A stretch of DNA of 64,000 bases from an uncultured Oscillospiraceae bacterium (GTDB lineage: Bacteria; Bacillota; Clostridia; Oscillospirales; Ruminococcaceae): contig UQBC01000003.1 of assembly GCA_900539195.1 (NCBI GenBank), positions 61,716-125,715 of the forward strand, in the 5' to 3' direction. The translations under genes and the position numbers were made by a program. This document shows positions 1 through 8,337 of this stretch, in pieces. Under the pieces are notes generated by a model, which saw only the letters and a program-made list of their open reading frames with translations, was not told the DNA's origin and made no database searches. Numbering within the stretch: position 1 is the first letter of the stretch; every line of letters begins with the position of its first letter.

Positions 1-2355
1 AAGATAGGCGGTATTCTCAGCCGCGAACTGCTTTGAAGTAAGCTCTATCAACCTGTCGGCTACATACGTTCTGTCAAGCAATTGTGACTGATACGCTCTT
101 GCGGTCATATTATCGTAATAGCGTATAACACGGCTGAGCCACAGATTTATATCAGGTTTGTCAAAGCAGAATTTTCCCTCTGCTTCACCTCCGATCACCA
201 TATCGGTTTTAATGCGTACATCGTCATAAAACAGCGGCTCATAGGCTGTCACCATATTGCTTGCGGCGTCACCGAAATATCCGCCTGCAACGTCTATCAC
301 GACTGGCTGAAGCAGTGATATAAAATAATCTTCATACATCCGTATGCGCTTATTGAGCGCATTCCTGTTTTTACCGTTTCTGAGCTGACCGTGCTTTGCA
401 CACATATCGCTGAAAGTCAGTCGAACGAGAATAATCCTATTCTTTGCATAACGCGAGGAAACGGTTTCAGCATACTTTTTAAGCGCCGTCTTCCATACCT
501 TTTCATCAAAAGGCGGAGATATACGTTCAAATTTATCCTTGTTCGTATTGTAAAAATCCGAGCTTAAGAAGTTCTGTGAGGCAGTATAATAACTGTTGCC
601 GTATTTATAACACGACACCGCCGCCATAGTATACAGGTCGATGACTATATAGTCTGCTTTGCTGTCGCTTATATAGCTGTCAAAATTCTTTGCTATATCA
701 AGCCTGTTTCTTGCGTTTCCATATTTGCCCGAAAGTGCGCTCTTTTCGCTCATAAGCGAAACAGGCGATAATATAAGCGGTGTGTCGTCATAATTGTAAC
801 CGCTGTCGGAAAAAACTTTTCTCAGCACCGCAGAGCCCTGCAAAAGAAATTCCGGCTTACCGCAGATATCCGCACTTTCGCCGAGAATTCTGTTTATGCG
901 TTCTCTTGCCGCCTTACGGCTTTCGGTAAGATTGCCGTTAAGCACAGTAACTGTATAACCGTCCGATGTGTCCTCGCACAGAACCGGTATACAGGTTATA
1001 TCGGCTGTAATTCTGCCGTCTGTTCTTGTCAGCGTCAGGTCAACTATCGTACTCTCGCGGTTTTCACGCATTTCTTTCATAGATGACAGGAGATTACCGA
1101 GCGAATAGAAGCACATAACCTCTCTGCCGTCTGCGGTTTTTATCTTTTCGGCACACTGCATAACGTGTGGGTGCGAACCTATAATAAGGTCAGCGCCGCA
1201 CTGTGCCATATATTCTGCCGTTTTATGTTGCACATTGCGTACAGTCACAGAGTTCATCTTGCCCCAGTGCTGATATGCTATTATATATTCTGCTCCGTCA
1301 TTTTTCAGTGAATTTACAAGCTCTCTGAAACGCAAAGGTTCATATTTGCCTATAAGGTGCGGTGGGATATCTTTTTCCAGTCCGTTTGATATGGAATTTA
1401 CTGCTGTAAATCCGACTTTTATTCCGTTTATATCGGCTATATACGTTCCGTCGTCAAGCGTGCCTATATTAGCCATACCACCGTTTTTTATGCACCGGAC
1501 AGTAGCTTCTAGACCTTTGAACCCCGTGTCGCAGTTATGATTGTTTGCAGTTACAAGCGCTGTAAATCCACAGTCTTTGACAGCATAAATGAACGTTGAA
1601 GGCGAATTGCAATTCGGACTTCCGCTGTCGGTTCTTATTTTCTCGTATTCATAAGGCGCACCGTCAAAGCAAGTGGTTTCAAGCACTGCAACCGAGTAAT
1701 CCGCTGACTTTATCGTGCTTTTCAGCGCTTTAAATGTATCGGAAAAATCAAGCGAACGGGTCGCGGCTTTTCTTTGCTGTTCAAGCGAACACATAATATC
1801 ACCGCAGAGCATAATTCTTGTTGCCGGCAAACAACGTGACATATTTCTGCCGACTGCGACCTTTACTTTAAATGTTTCGCCGTCATCGGCGGTCAGCGTT
1901 ACGCAGGCGATCCCGTCCGAAATCGCGGTCACCTGTCCGCCTTTTGTCACCGTTGCAACACTTTCATCATCACAGCTGAAAACGACTGCGGGAACGATAT
2001 TACGGCGTTCCCATACGATCTGTGACGTTTCGCCCCTGTCCATTGTGATCACATTCTGCGCTCTGAGGTGTTTGCATATCGGTGTAAATTCCGCAGGTCG
2101 TGACAGTTCACCTGCTATCTCCTTACCGTCACTGTAGCAGAACGCCTTTACCCTGACAAGGTACTTTCTGCCGTTGCGAAAGCCCAGTATCAGCTTGGAA
2201 AGGTTCTGCGCATAACGTGACTTTATACACTTTTCAGGCTCATCGGCATTATAGAACTGTAAAATGTAACCGTCTGCGCCGTCTACAGCCTGCCAGTCGG
2301 AACGCACAGAGCCGTCATAAGCGGTCGCAAACAGATTCTGCGGAGCTTTCAGCAT
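1..2355 (-). CDS. CapA-family (PGA_cap) protein with N-terminal FN3/Ig-like domains, C-terminus cut by window edge
   Basis: An open frame of 785 codons runs from an ATG at 2355 (GGAGGT 6 bases upstream) off the left edge, so the C-terminus is missing. Residues 1-95 look like a fibronectin-III domain and about 100-170 like a bacterial Ig-like domain. The central part has the CapA/PGA_cap metallophosphatase-like motifs: GDIM (185-188), ANNH (270-273), HWG (363-365) and GSHPHV (393-398). The region after about 500 resembles SGNH-type polysaccharide-associated domains, but I am unsure of the family. No signal peptide is visible at this start. CapA proteins are linked to poly-gamma-glutamate or capsule metabolism; the exact substrate here is unknown. 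It is the last visible gene of a minus-strand run, 16 bp after the U32 gene. Confidence 0.82.
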   Translation of the reverse strand, partial: MLKAPQNLFATAYDGSVRSDWQAVDGADGYILQFYNADEPEKCIKSRYAQNLSKLILGFRNGRKYLVRVKAFCYSDGKEIAGELSRPAEFTPICKHLRAQNVITMDRGETSQIVWERRNIVPAVVFSCDDESVATVTKGGQVTAISDGIACVTLTADDGETFKVKVAVGRNMSRCLPATRIMLCGDIMCSLEQQRKAATRSLDFSDTFKALKSTIKSADYSVAVLETTCFDGAPYEYEKIRTDSGSPNCNSPSTFIYAVKDCGFTALVTANNHNCDTGFKGLEATVRCIKNGGMANIGTLDDGTYIADINGIKVGFTAVNSISNGLEKDIPPHLIGKYEPLRFRELVNSLKNDGAEYIIAYQHWGKMNSVTVRNVQHKTAEYMAQCGADLIIGSHPHVMQCAEKIKTADGREVMCFYSLGNLLSSMKEMRENRESTIVDLTLTRTDGRITADITCIPVLCEDTSDGYTVTVLNGNLTESRKAARERINRILGESADICGKPEFLLQGSAVLRKVFSDSGYNYDDTPLILSPVSLMSEKSALSGKYGNARNRLDIAKNFDSYISDSKADYIVIDLYTMAAVSCYKYGNSYYTASQNFLSSDFYNTNKDKFERISPPFDEKVWKTALKKYAETVSSRYAKNRIILVRLTFSDMCAKHGQLRNGKNRNALNKRIRMYEDYFISLLQPVVIDVAGGYFGDAASNMVTAYEPLFYDDVRIKTDMVIGGEAEGKFCFDKPDINLWLSRVIRYYDNMTARAYQSQLLDRTYVADRLIELTSKQFAAENTAYL

Positions 2356-2371
2356 AGTAGTACCTCCGTAA

Positions 2372-3580
2372 TTACTTATTTACTACCGGTTTTCTTATTA
2401 TTGAATGGGGCGGGAACTGAACGGGATAATCAAAGTACATCTTTTCTGTTGCGCGGTTTGCTATCTCGGTCTGCTCGCCCTTTGAATTTATAAGATACGG
2501 AATATCGAGCTTTACGGGCTTCTTTCCGGGTGACAGCACTTCAAGGTCATCGTGAACGGTAAAATAGTTTCTCTGTGTGATATTCACCCTGCCGTTTTCA
2601 CAGCTGTCAACCACGCCGACAAAGTCACACTCACGGATATATCCGCTGTTTTCGTAATACTGGTTAGCGTCATCCTTATTGAAGTAGAAACCTGTGCAGT
2701 ACTGTCTGTGACTTACCTTGTACACCTCGTCTATCGCCCACTGCGGTACAGGCTCATTATTTTTAACCGAGTCAAGTGCCGCTCTGTAGGCATTCGTAAC
2801 AGTAGCTGTATAATATGCGGACTTTGCTCTGCCCTCTATCTTGAAGCTTGTAACGCCTGCGTCCTTAAGTTCTTTGAGATGTTCTATCATACACATATCC
2901 TTAGCATTAAGTATATATGAACCGCCCTCTCCCTCGGACAACTCGTAATAGTCGCCGGGACGCTTTTCTTCGACAAGATGATACTTCCATCGGCAAGGCT
3001 GAGCACACTCACCCTTGTTCGCATTTCTTCCTGTCATAAAGCTCGAAAGCAGACATCTGCCCGAGAACGACACGCACATTGCGCCGTGTACAAAAACTTC
3101 AATATCCATATCCTCGGGTATGTTGTCCCTGATACGCTTTATATTCTCTATATCGACCTCTCGGGCAAGCACTACTCGCTTTGCACCCATCTTGTACAGT
3201 TCGTTTGCGGTAACATAGTTTACAACGCCTGCCTGAGTGGAAACGTGTATTTCAAGGTCGGGCACTGTGCGCTTTATAAGTGCGATACAGCCGATATCGC
3301 TTACAATAGCGGCGTCTATACCACAGTCGTATGCTGTCTTTATAAATCCGGGAAGCAGTTCTATCTCATCGTTTGACGGAACGGTATTGCAAGTAAGGTG
3401 TACCCTTGCGCCTCTTGCGTGAGCATACTCAACGCCCTTTTTCAGCGTTTCGGGGTCGAATTTTGCAGATCCCGCCCTCATACCGAACATAGTGCTTCCA
3501 AGATATACAGCGTCACAGCCGTAATCAACGGCAGACATAAGACATTCTAAATCACCCGCAGGCGACAGTAATTCTAACAT
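2372..3580 (-). CDS. Peptidase U32 family protein (YegQ/TrhP-like)
   Basis: A 402-residue protein starting MLELLSPAGD, the usual N-terminus of the U32 family. It carries the family signature around EVFVHGAMCVSFSGRC and the downstream cysteine cluster GECAQPCRW. U32 proteins were named after a collagenase, but bacterial YegQ/TrhP members act in 5-hydroxyuridine formation at tRNA position 34, and that role is the more likely one for a housekeeping copy; choosing between subfamilies needs a tree. The start has GAAAGG upstream. It lies 90 bp downstream of mltG, after a hairpin, and 16 bp upstream of the CapA-like gene, so it may be co-transcribed with the latter. Confidence 0.85.
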   Translation of the reverse strand: MLELLSPAGDLECLMSAVDYGCDAVYLGSTMFGMRAGSAKFDPETLKKGVEYAHARGARVHLTCNTVPSNDEIELLPGFIKTAYDCGIDAAIVSDIGCIALIKRTVPDLEIHVSTQAGVVNYVTANELYKMGAKRVVLAREVDIENIKRIRDNIPEDMDIEVFVHGAMCVSFSGRCLLSSFMTGRNANKGECAQPCRWKYHLVEEKRPGDYYELSEGEGGSYILNAKDMCMIEHLKELKDAGVTSFKIEGRAKSAYYTATVTNAYRAALDSVKNNEPVPQWAIDEVYKVSHRQYCTGFYFNKDDANQYYENSGYIRECDFVGVVDSCENGRVNITQRNYFTVHDDLEVLSPGKKPVKLDIPYLINSKGEQTEIANRATEKMYFDYPVQFPPHSIIRKPVVNK

Positions 3581-3625
3581 AACATTAACCTTTCATTCTG
3601 AATTATTTTACGGTTCTATTACAAC

Positions 3626-3655
3626 ATTCCGCCGCAGAAAGCTCTGCGGCGGAAT
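3626..3655 (-). terminator. Hairpin downstream of mltG
   Basis: A 13-bp perfect inverted repeat (ATTCCGCCGCAGA / TCTGCGGCGGAAT) with a 4-base loop lies 16 bases after the mltG stop. The sequence after the stem on the minus strand (GTTGTAATAG) is only weakly T-rich, so it may attenuate rather than fully terminate before the U32 gene. Confidence 0.55.
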
Positions 3656-3670
3656 ATATTCATCATGGTT

Positions 3671-5050
3671 TTAATCTGCTATTGCGTGGTCAAGACCGCA
3701 CTTACGGAGATTTTCTTCGTGCTCTGCTATCGTTTCGGCAAAGTACATATCCGTTGTTTCGGGGTCTGCACAGAAATAATAGTAGTTAGTTTCGGGTGCG
3801 TAAAGCACAGCCTTTATCGCATCTAGACCGGGGTTGCAGATAGGTCCGACAGGAATACCGACACATTTATATGTGTTATATGCGTCAAACATCTTCTGGT
3901 CGAACTGATTATTAGTAAGATGCGGCTTGATATGTTCGTCAACATAATGCACGGTAACGTCCGATTCGAGATGCGGGAACGATTCTTCGTCTGCCATACG
4001 GTTGAAGAATACCGACGCAACATTGCCCATATTTGCGGTCGTGTCTGCCTCGCGCTGTGCAATCGACGCAAGCGTTATAGTTTCGTCAAGTGTAAGTCCG
4101 AGCTCGGTCATACGGTTATAATAACGTGCCGTAATCTTGTTGTTGAAGTTCTGATAGATTATATCAAGAGCGTCTGCCGCATAATCGCTTGTATCAAGCT
4201 CCTTATTGTCCTCAAGTGCGGGTATAATGTAGAACTCGTATGTGTCAGGGAAGATGTAGCCCTCCATCTGATAGTACTTCAGTTTTTCGTCTTCAAGACG
4301 CTTCTGGAACTTGTAAGTGTCGCCGAGCGTCTTGCACTGCTCCATAAAGTCCTCTGCACGGCATACAAGATTATCTTCCATCATCTGTGCTATCTCATCA
4401 ATAGTCATACCCTCGGTTATCTGTATTGTTACAGTCTGATTTACAGTTGAAACAGTCTGCAATGTCGAAATGAGCGAGCTGTAAGACATAGTGGTGTCGA
4501 CTGTAAATGTTCCCTTTATGAACTTGTCGCCCTTGCCGAACATATTGGTATAAAGCTTGAACACGTCCGGCATATTTATAATACCGAGGTTTGCAAGATC
4601 CTGCGCTATTTCATCGGTAGTTGAATCTTCATTGATATGTATTTCAGCCTGGCAATAGGTCTTGCCGATACCTGTAAAGTCAAGCGCCGATTTTACTATA
4701 TAAGTTGCTAAAAACGCAGAAACAGAAATTATGAATATAGACAGCAGAACGCCCGCAAGTATATGCGACATAGTTCTTCTGTGGCGGTTCTTTGCTTTTA
4801 TCTTCTTATTTCTCTCTTTCTTTCTGGCAAGATATTCCTGATATTCCTCTTCGGTGACCTCATCGCTGTCTTCTGCATTGTCGTTATCACCGCTCGCATC
4901 ATCATTTTCAGGTTCGCTGTCATATGACGGTTCGCTCTGCTCGACTTCACCCGTATGGAAGTCCTTCAACGAATTCATCATTATAGTGCGATCCTCTGTA
5001 TTGCCGGTGTTTTCCTTGCCGCCGACTGTATCAAAAGGATTATTCTCCAT
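3671..5050 (-). CDS. mltG: Endolytic murein transglycosylase MltG (YceG-like)
   Basis: MltG cleaves nascent peptidoglycan strands at the outer face of the membrane. I chose the ATG at 5050 (MENNPFDTVG, 459 residues) because GGAAAGGAAA sits just upstream; an in-frame start further up would overlap the preceding gene. Residues 1-95 are an acidic, then basic, cytoplasmic segment, 97-118 form the single membrane helix, and the rest is the YceG domain. The catalytic Glu is probably E334 in SIAQREA, followed by the conserved FPHLESD and GIPVGPICNPG segments. The long acidic N-terminus is common in Firmicutes. It follows the folate cyclo-ligase by 16 bp. Confidence 0.9.
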   Translation of the reverse strand: MENNPFDTVGGKENTGNTEDRTIMMNSLKDFHTGEVEQSEPSYDSEPENDDASGDNDNAEDSDEVTEEEYQEYLARKKERNKKIKAKNRHRRTMSHILAGVLLSIFIISVSAFLATYIVKSALDFTGIGKTYCQAEIHINEDSTTDEIAQDLANLGIINMPDVFKLYTNMFGKGDKFIKGTFTVDTTMSYSSLISTLQTVSTVNQTVTIQITEGMTIDEIAQMMEDNLVCRAEDFMEQCKTLGDTYKFQKRLEDEKLKYYQMEGYIFPDTYEFYIIPALEDNKELDTSDYAADALDIIYQNFNNKITARYYNRMTELGLTLDETITLASIAQREADTTANMGNVASVFFNRMADEESFPHLESDVTVHYVDEHIKPHLTNNQFDQKMFDAYNTYKCVGIPVGPICNPGLDAIKAVLYAPETNYYYFCADPETTDMYFAETIAEHEENLRKCGLDHAIAD

Positions 5051-5066
5051 TTTCGTTTCCTTTCCG

Positions 5067-5627
5067 TTATTCTGTAATGACGATATCGACGCATCTGTCA
5101 TACTCGTCAACCGGTATATCATCGGTCATAAATTCACTGTAGCATACTCCGACAGTATAGCCTTTGTATCTGCTTATGAATCTGTCATAATATCCTTTGC
5201 CGTAACCCAGTCTGTAGCCGTCATAGCTAAAACATAGCCCGGGGACTATCAGAACGCTGTTCTGTGTATTCTCGGCTTTTATTATCTCACAGTGTTGTTT
5301 TGGCTCGTCGATGCCATACATACCCTTTTCCAGATCGTCAAACGTATGTATAACGCAGAACTCCATATTGCTGCCGTCAATACATCTCGGTACGGCAACA
5401 GTCTTTTCTGCGACGAAGCACCTCGCTATGAACTCTCTTGTACCGACTTCGTCCCTAGCCGAAACAAACGGCAATATAAGCTCTGCCGACTGTACCTTTT
5501 CAAGCTCTAAAAGCTTTTCGGTTATTGCGGAATTTTTAACAGCTGTTTCACTGTCGCTAAGCTCTTTCCGCTTTTGAAGCATAACTTTTCTGAGCAGTTT
5601 TTTCTGCTCGTTTACCGTTATCTGCAC
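5067..5627 (-). CDS. 5-formyltetrahydrofolate cyclo-ligase
   Basis: A 186-residue protein of the MTHFS/YgfA family, which converts 5-formyl-THF to 5,10-methenyl-THF with ATP in the cytoplasm. The N-terminus carries the basic ATP/phosphate segment (KKLLRKVMLQKRKEL), and the C-terminal signature GYRLGYGKGYYDRF is diagnostic. The start is a GTG at 5627 that overlaps the end of the upstream DJ-1 gene by 10 bases, suggesting translational coupling. It is 16 bp upstream of mltG in the same minus-strand operon. Confidence 0.9.
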   Translation of the reverse strand: MQITVNEQKKLLRKVMLQKRKELSDSETAVKNSAITEKLLELEKVQSAELILPFVSARDEVGTREFIARCFVAEKTVAVPRCIDGSNMEFCVIHTFDDLEKGMYGIDEPKQHCEIIKAENTQNSVLIVPGLCFSYDGYRLGYGKGYYDRFISRYKGYTVGVCYSEFMTDDIPVDEYDRCVDIVITE

Positions 5628-6160
5628 TGTAAAGCCTTAGCTATCTTCTCGGCTTTTCCTTCGCCGCAAAGCAATGCACCGAGCGCAAGTCCGAATTCTA
5701 TAGCCGCACCTGCTCCCTTTGCTGTAACTATGTTATCATCTATATTTACAAGGTCGCCCGTGAACATTGCGCCCTCAAGGAATTGTTCAAAGCCGGGGAA
5801 GCAAGTTGCCTTTTTGCCTTTCAGAAGTCCCAGCTTTCCGATTATAGACGGAGCGGCACAGATAGCACCTATCGCTTTCTTATTATCGGCGCAGAATTTT
5901 ATTGCTGCCTGTACAACGGGGCTCTTTTCAAGATTAAGCGTTCCGGGCATACCGCCGGGGAGAACTATCATCTCGACCTTATCAGTCATAATTACGTCAT
6001 TATCGGTAATATCGGCTGTAACGGAAATTCCATGTGCGCCTGTAATCTTACCGCCGCCTACACCTACTGTAACGACTTCCTTACCGAATCTCTTTAAAAT
6101 ATCAATCGGGGCAATTGCCTCGGTTTCTTCAAATCCGTCAGCTAAAAATGCGTATATCAT
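5618..6160 (-). CDS. DJ-1/PfpI family protein (YajL/ThiJ-like)
   Basis: A 180-residue DJ-1 superfamily protein. It shows MIYAFLADGFEETEAI at the N-terminus with the conserved Glu, and the nucleophile elbow AICAAPSII with Cys in the usual place. Family members include protein and nucleotide deglycases and chaperones; the substrate cannot be read from sequence. I chose the ATG at 6160 because AAAGGA lies 8 bases upstream; the longer TTG-initiated reading would overlap the previous gene's stop. The 3' end overlaps the cyclo-ligase start by 10 bases. Confidence 0.87.
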   Translation of the reverse strand: MIYAFLADGFEETEAIAPIDILKRFGKEVVTVGVGGGKITGAHGISVTADITDNDVIMTDKVEMIVLPGGMPGTLNLEKSPVVQAAIKFCADNKKAIGAICAAPSIIGKLGLLKGKKATCFPGFEQFLEGAMFTGDLVNIDDNIVTAKGAGAAIEFGLALGALLCGEGKAEKIAKALQCR

Positions 6161-6164
6161 CTTG

Positions 6165-7049
6165 TTATCCTTTCTCAACGTTATAGACTGCGCTGAACTT
6201 CTCTACCATAAAACACGGGCGGTATGATCTCTTCGCCTTGCGGAGGTTCTCCTCACCCATATCTTCTTCCCTGTTTATATATTCAAGTCCTTTACAGAAC
6301 CTGTTTGCCATCATATAGTTAATCATCGGATATGCTCCGTCATAGTCGGTGAATGCCTTTTCAACGTGGGTCACAAACGTGTCACTGCATTGCTGTTCGC
6401 CGTACGAAAACGCCTGTACCTTGCCATCGACTCTTAAGATTCCGCCGACAAGACCTAAGTCAAAGAAATGCTCAAGTCCGATTCCGACAGCGCACATTTC
6501 CTCCGATTTATCCTCGCTTTTATCGCAATCGTTGCGTATGCACCATTCGAGGCTCATCTGCTTGCATTCGTCAATATTGTCCGGCGTAATATCCTCAAAG
6601 CTCCAGTTAAGCTGTTTGAAACGGTTTATATAATTACGCTTTGAATGAAGCTTCTTTCCGCCAAGCGTTGCAAGCGACTGCGACTGATACACATAGTCAT
6701 ACAGATCTTCGCTTGTATCGAAGGTGAACATACTGGGATAACGCTGTTCGAGCATCTGCTTATCCTTTATATCCATACTGCAGAATTCAAACGGTATTCC
6801 CGTACTGTCACAGTAATTTTTCAGTTCTGAAAGCAGTGCGTCAGTATCGCCTTTTCCGGCGGGAAACACGAAACAGTTTCCGTGCTTTGATACATAAAAA
6901 TCCTGAAAACGTCCTACTGTAATGTTGTAAACACCGCTCCACACAAAGTTATTTGTGAAGTTATACTCACAGCCTCTGTAGTCGGACAACTTTAACAGCG
7001 GATCTATCCACTGCTTGTCGCTGAGTTCTATTTTCTTTAATTCCAACAC
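6165..7049 (-). CDS. DUF2156 (phosphatidylglycerol lysyltransferase C-domain-like) protein
   Basis: A 294-residue soluble protein matching the COG4866/DUF2156 pattern: an N-terminal YRGCEYNFTNNFVW segment and a GNAT-like second half with YPMINYMMANRF and YINREEDMGEENLRKAKRSY. The same fold forms the catalytic domain of MprF-type lysyl-phosphatidylglycerol synthases, but this protein has no membrane segment, so its acceptor is unknown. The start appears to be GTG at 7049 with AAGG upstream. Four bases separate its stop from the DJ-1 start, so the two are probably coupled. Confidence 0.8.
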   Translation of the reverse strand: MLELKKIELSDKQWIDPLLKLSDYRGCEYNFTNNFVWSGVYNITVGRFQDFYVSKHGNCFVFPAGKGDTDALLSELKNYCDSTGIPFEFCSMDIKDKQMLEQRYPSMFTFDTSEDLYDYVYQSQSLATLGGKKLHSKRNYINRFKQLNWSFEDITPDNIDECKQMSLEWCIRNDCDKSEDKSEEMCAVGIGLEHFFDLGLVGGILRVDGKVQAFSYGEQQCSDTFVTHVEKAFTDYDGAYPMINYMMANRFCKGLEYINREEDMGEENLRKAKRSYRPCFMVEKFSAVYNVEKG

Positions 7050-7075
7050 TTTATATTACCTTACTTTTGTGCCTG

Positions 7076-7747
7076 TCATTTACCGTAAATCATCTCAGAC
7101 AATTCCTTATTTATCTTTTCGGGAGTGTAAGGATTTTTACCGTCCGAGCACGGCAGTATATACCAGCTCTTCTTGTCGGCTGTGTATAGCGCCGCTTCAC
7201 GACACGCTTTTAAAAATGATATATTTCTTTCGTGAATATCCTTCTTCGCCTCATCTCCGCCGTAACGTGCGGAAAGGAGCTTTTGCGATACCTCTATCGG
7301 CATATCGAGGAATATTATCTTTTCGGGACGTGGAATTGCGAACTTATCGTACTCATAGTCCTCAAGCCACTCAAGGTACTCATCCCATTGGGATTTTTCC
7401 AGCTTTGCCATCTGATATATCGCATTTGAGGAGGTGTATCTTGCGGCTATTATGGTCTTGCCGGCTTTATAATCCTTTTCCCAGTCGGTCTTGTAGCTGA
7501 TATAACGGTCTATCGCATAGAAACTGCCTGCCGTATATGCGCCCGTTCTGCCGTTTTCCTCGCATAATTTACCGCTGAGATAGTCCTTGATTATCTCGCC
7601 GCTTGCACTGTTGTAATTCGGGAAGCTGATGAAACGGATATTGCCGTCTGCGCTTGCTTTCAGCATCTCAAGCTGTGTACTTTTACCGCAGCCGTCAAGC
7701 CCTTCTATTACAAACAGTTTTCCGCATTTTCCGTTATTGCCGTTCAT
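7076..7747 (-). CDS. Thymidylate kinase-like protein
   Basis: A 223-residue P-loop kinase. The Walker A GLDGCGKST occupies about residues 16-24 and the LID region contains SARYGGDEAKKDIHE. The family phosphorylates dTMP to dTDP. One feature is unusual: the DR(Y/H) motif before the conserved SSxAYQ segment reads AARYTSSNAIYQ, so the usual Asp is Ala. A second canonical tmk elsewhere would suggest this is a paralogue with a different nucleotide. It is the first gene of the leftward operon, preceded by a consensus promoter. Confidence 0.8.
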   Translation of the reverse strand: MNGNNGKCGKLFVIEGLDGCGKSTQLEMLKASADGNIRFISFPNYNSASGEIIKDYLSGKLCEENGRTGAYTAGSFYAIDRYISYKTDWEKDYKAGKTIIAARYTSSNAIYQMAKLEKSQWDEYLEWLEDYEYDKFAIPRPEKIIFLDMPIEVSQKLLSARYGGDEAKKDIHERNISFLKACREAALYTADKKSWYILPCSDGKNPYTPEKINKELSEMIYGK

Positions 7748-7779
7748 ACAAACACTCTCTCATAATATAGTTTAGTTTT

Positions 7780-7808
7780 ATTTTATCACAAAATCCGTGT
7801 CAAGTCAA
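7780..7808 (-). promoter_or_regulatory. Promoter of the thymidylate kinase operon
   Basis: On the minus strand TTGACT (7808-7803), a 17-bp spacer and TAAAAT (7785-7780) form a sigma-A promoter 33 bp before the start codon. Confidence 0.7.
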
Positions 7809-7817
7809 CTTAAAATA

Positions 7818-8324
7818 AACGCACAAAGTCTTTTGTGACTTTGCGCGTTAGCTTGTAGAAAAAGTATGTTTTATAAAAAGTGCTTGTCCTCAATCCCTAT
7901 CCCCTTTAGGACACTCTGTTGACTTTGCTTCGTGCAAAGCTTGGTGTGTCCTTATTTCGGCGTCCTTGCCGAAAACCCCTTTCCCCTGGAAAGGGGCTAT
8001 ATTAATGGGGCTACCGCCCCTAGACCCTGCAAGGATGCATGCAGTCAGCCGCACAAAGCCACTGCACGATGCAGTGGCACAAATGGCTGACGACCTGTAC
8101 GGGTGCTCTGCCCAAAGCAAGGACGCTTTGGTTGCTTGCCAAAAGTTATAAGCAAGGACGCTTATGTCAGCTGAACCGAGCCGTTGCACGATGCAACGGC
8201 ACAAACAGCTCACTTTGCAGAGATGCAAAACCAACAAAGCAAGCAACGCTCGACACCCCATTATTAAATAAACAAAAGGTTTTTAGACAGACTGACGCAC
8301 AAAGTCTTTTGTGACTTTGTGCGT
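7818..8324. repeat. Non-coding hairpin mosaic flanked by two copies of one palindrome
   Basis: This gap holds no convincing gene. Its ends are near-identical palindromes in the same orientation: 7818-7849 (AACGCACAAAGTC, loop TTTTGT, GACTTTGCGCGTT) and 8295-8324 (same, perfect 12-bp stem). Between them are hairpins at 7956-7973, 7976-7996, 8007-8020, 8058-8078 and 8180-8200. The last two share the loop and the inner and outer stem arrangement but differ in stem bases in a compensatory way. It may be a mobile or interspersed repeat, or a structured RNA. Confidence 0.6.
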
Positions 8325-8337
8325 TTAAAATCATTAT

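Noticed and set aside
1715..2137. A 140-residue frame on the plus strand
   Set aside because: It is antisense to the CapA-like gene, whose motifs are clear.
5574..6227. A 217-residue plus-strand frame
   Set aside because: Antisense to the DJ-1 gene; no family pattern and Ser/Pro-rich as expected of shadows.
7890..8261. A 123-residue open frame on the minus strand
   Set aside because: It runs through several hairpins, has no ribosome site and no protein-like pattern; the region is better read as a structured repeat.
8295..8324. Strong terminator after the CDF gene
   Set aside because: The stem is perfect but no T-run follows on the minus strand, and the same palindrome occurs at 7818, so I treat it as part of the repeat element.
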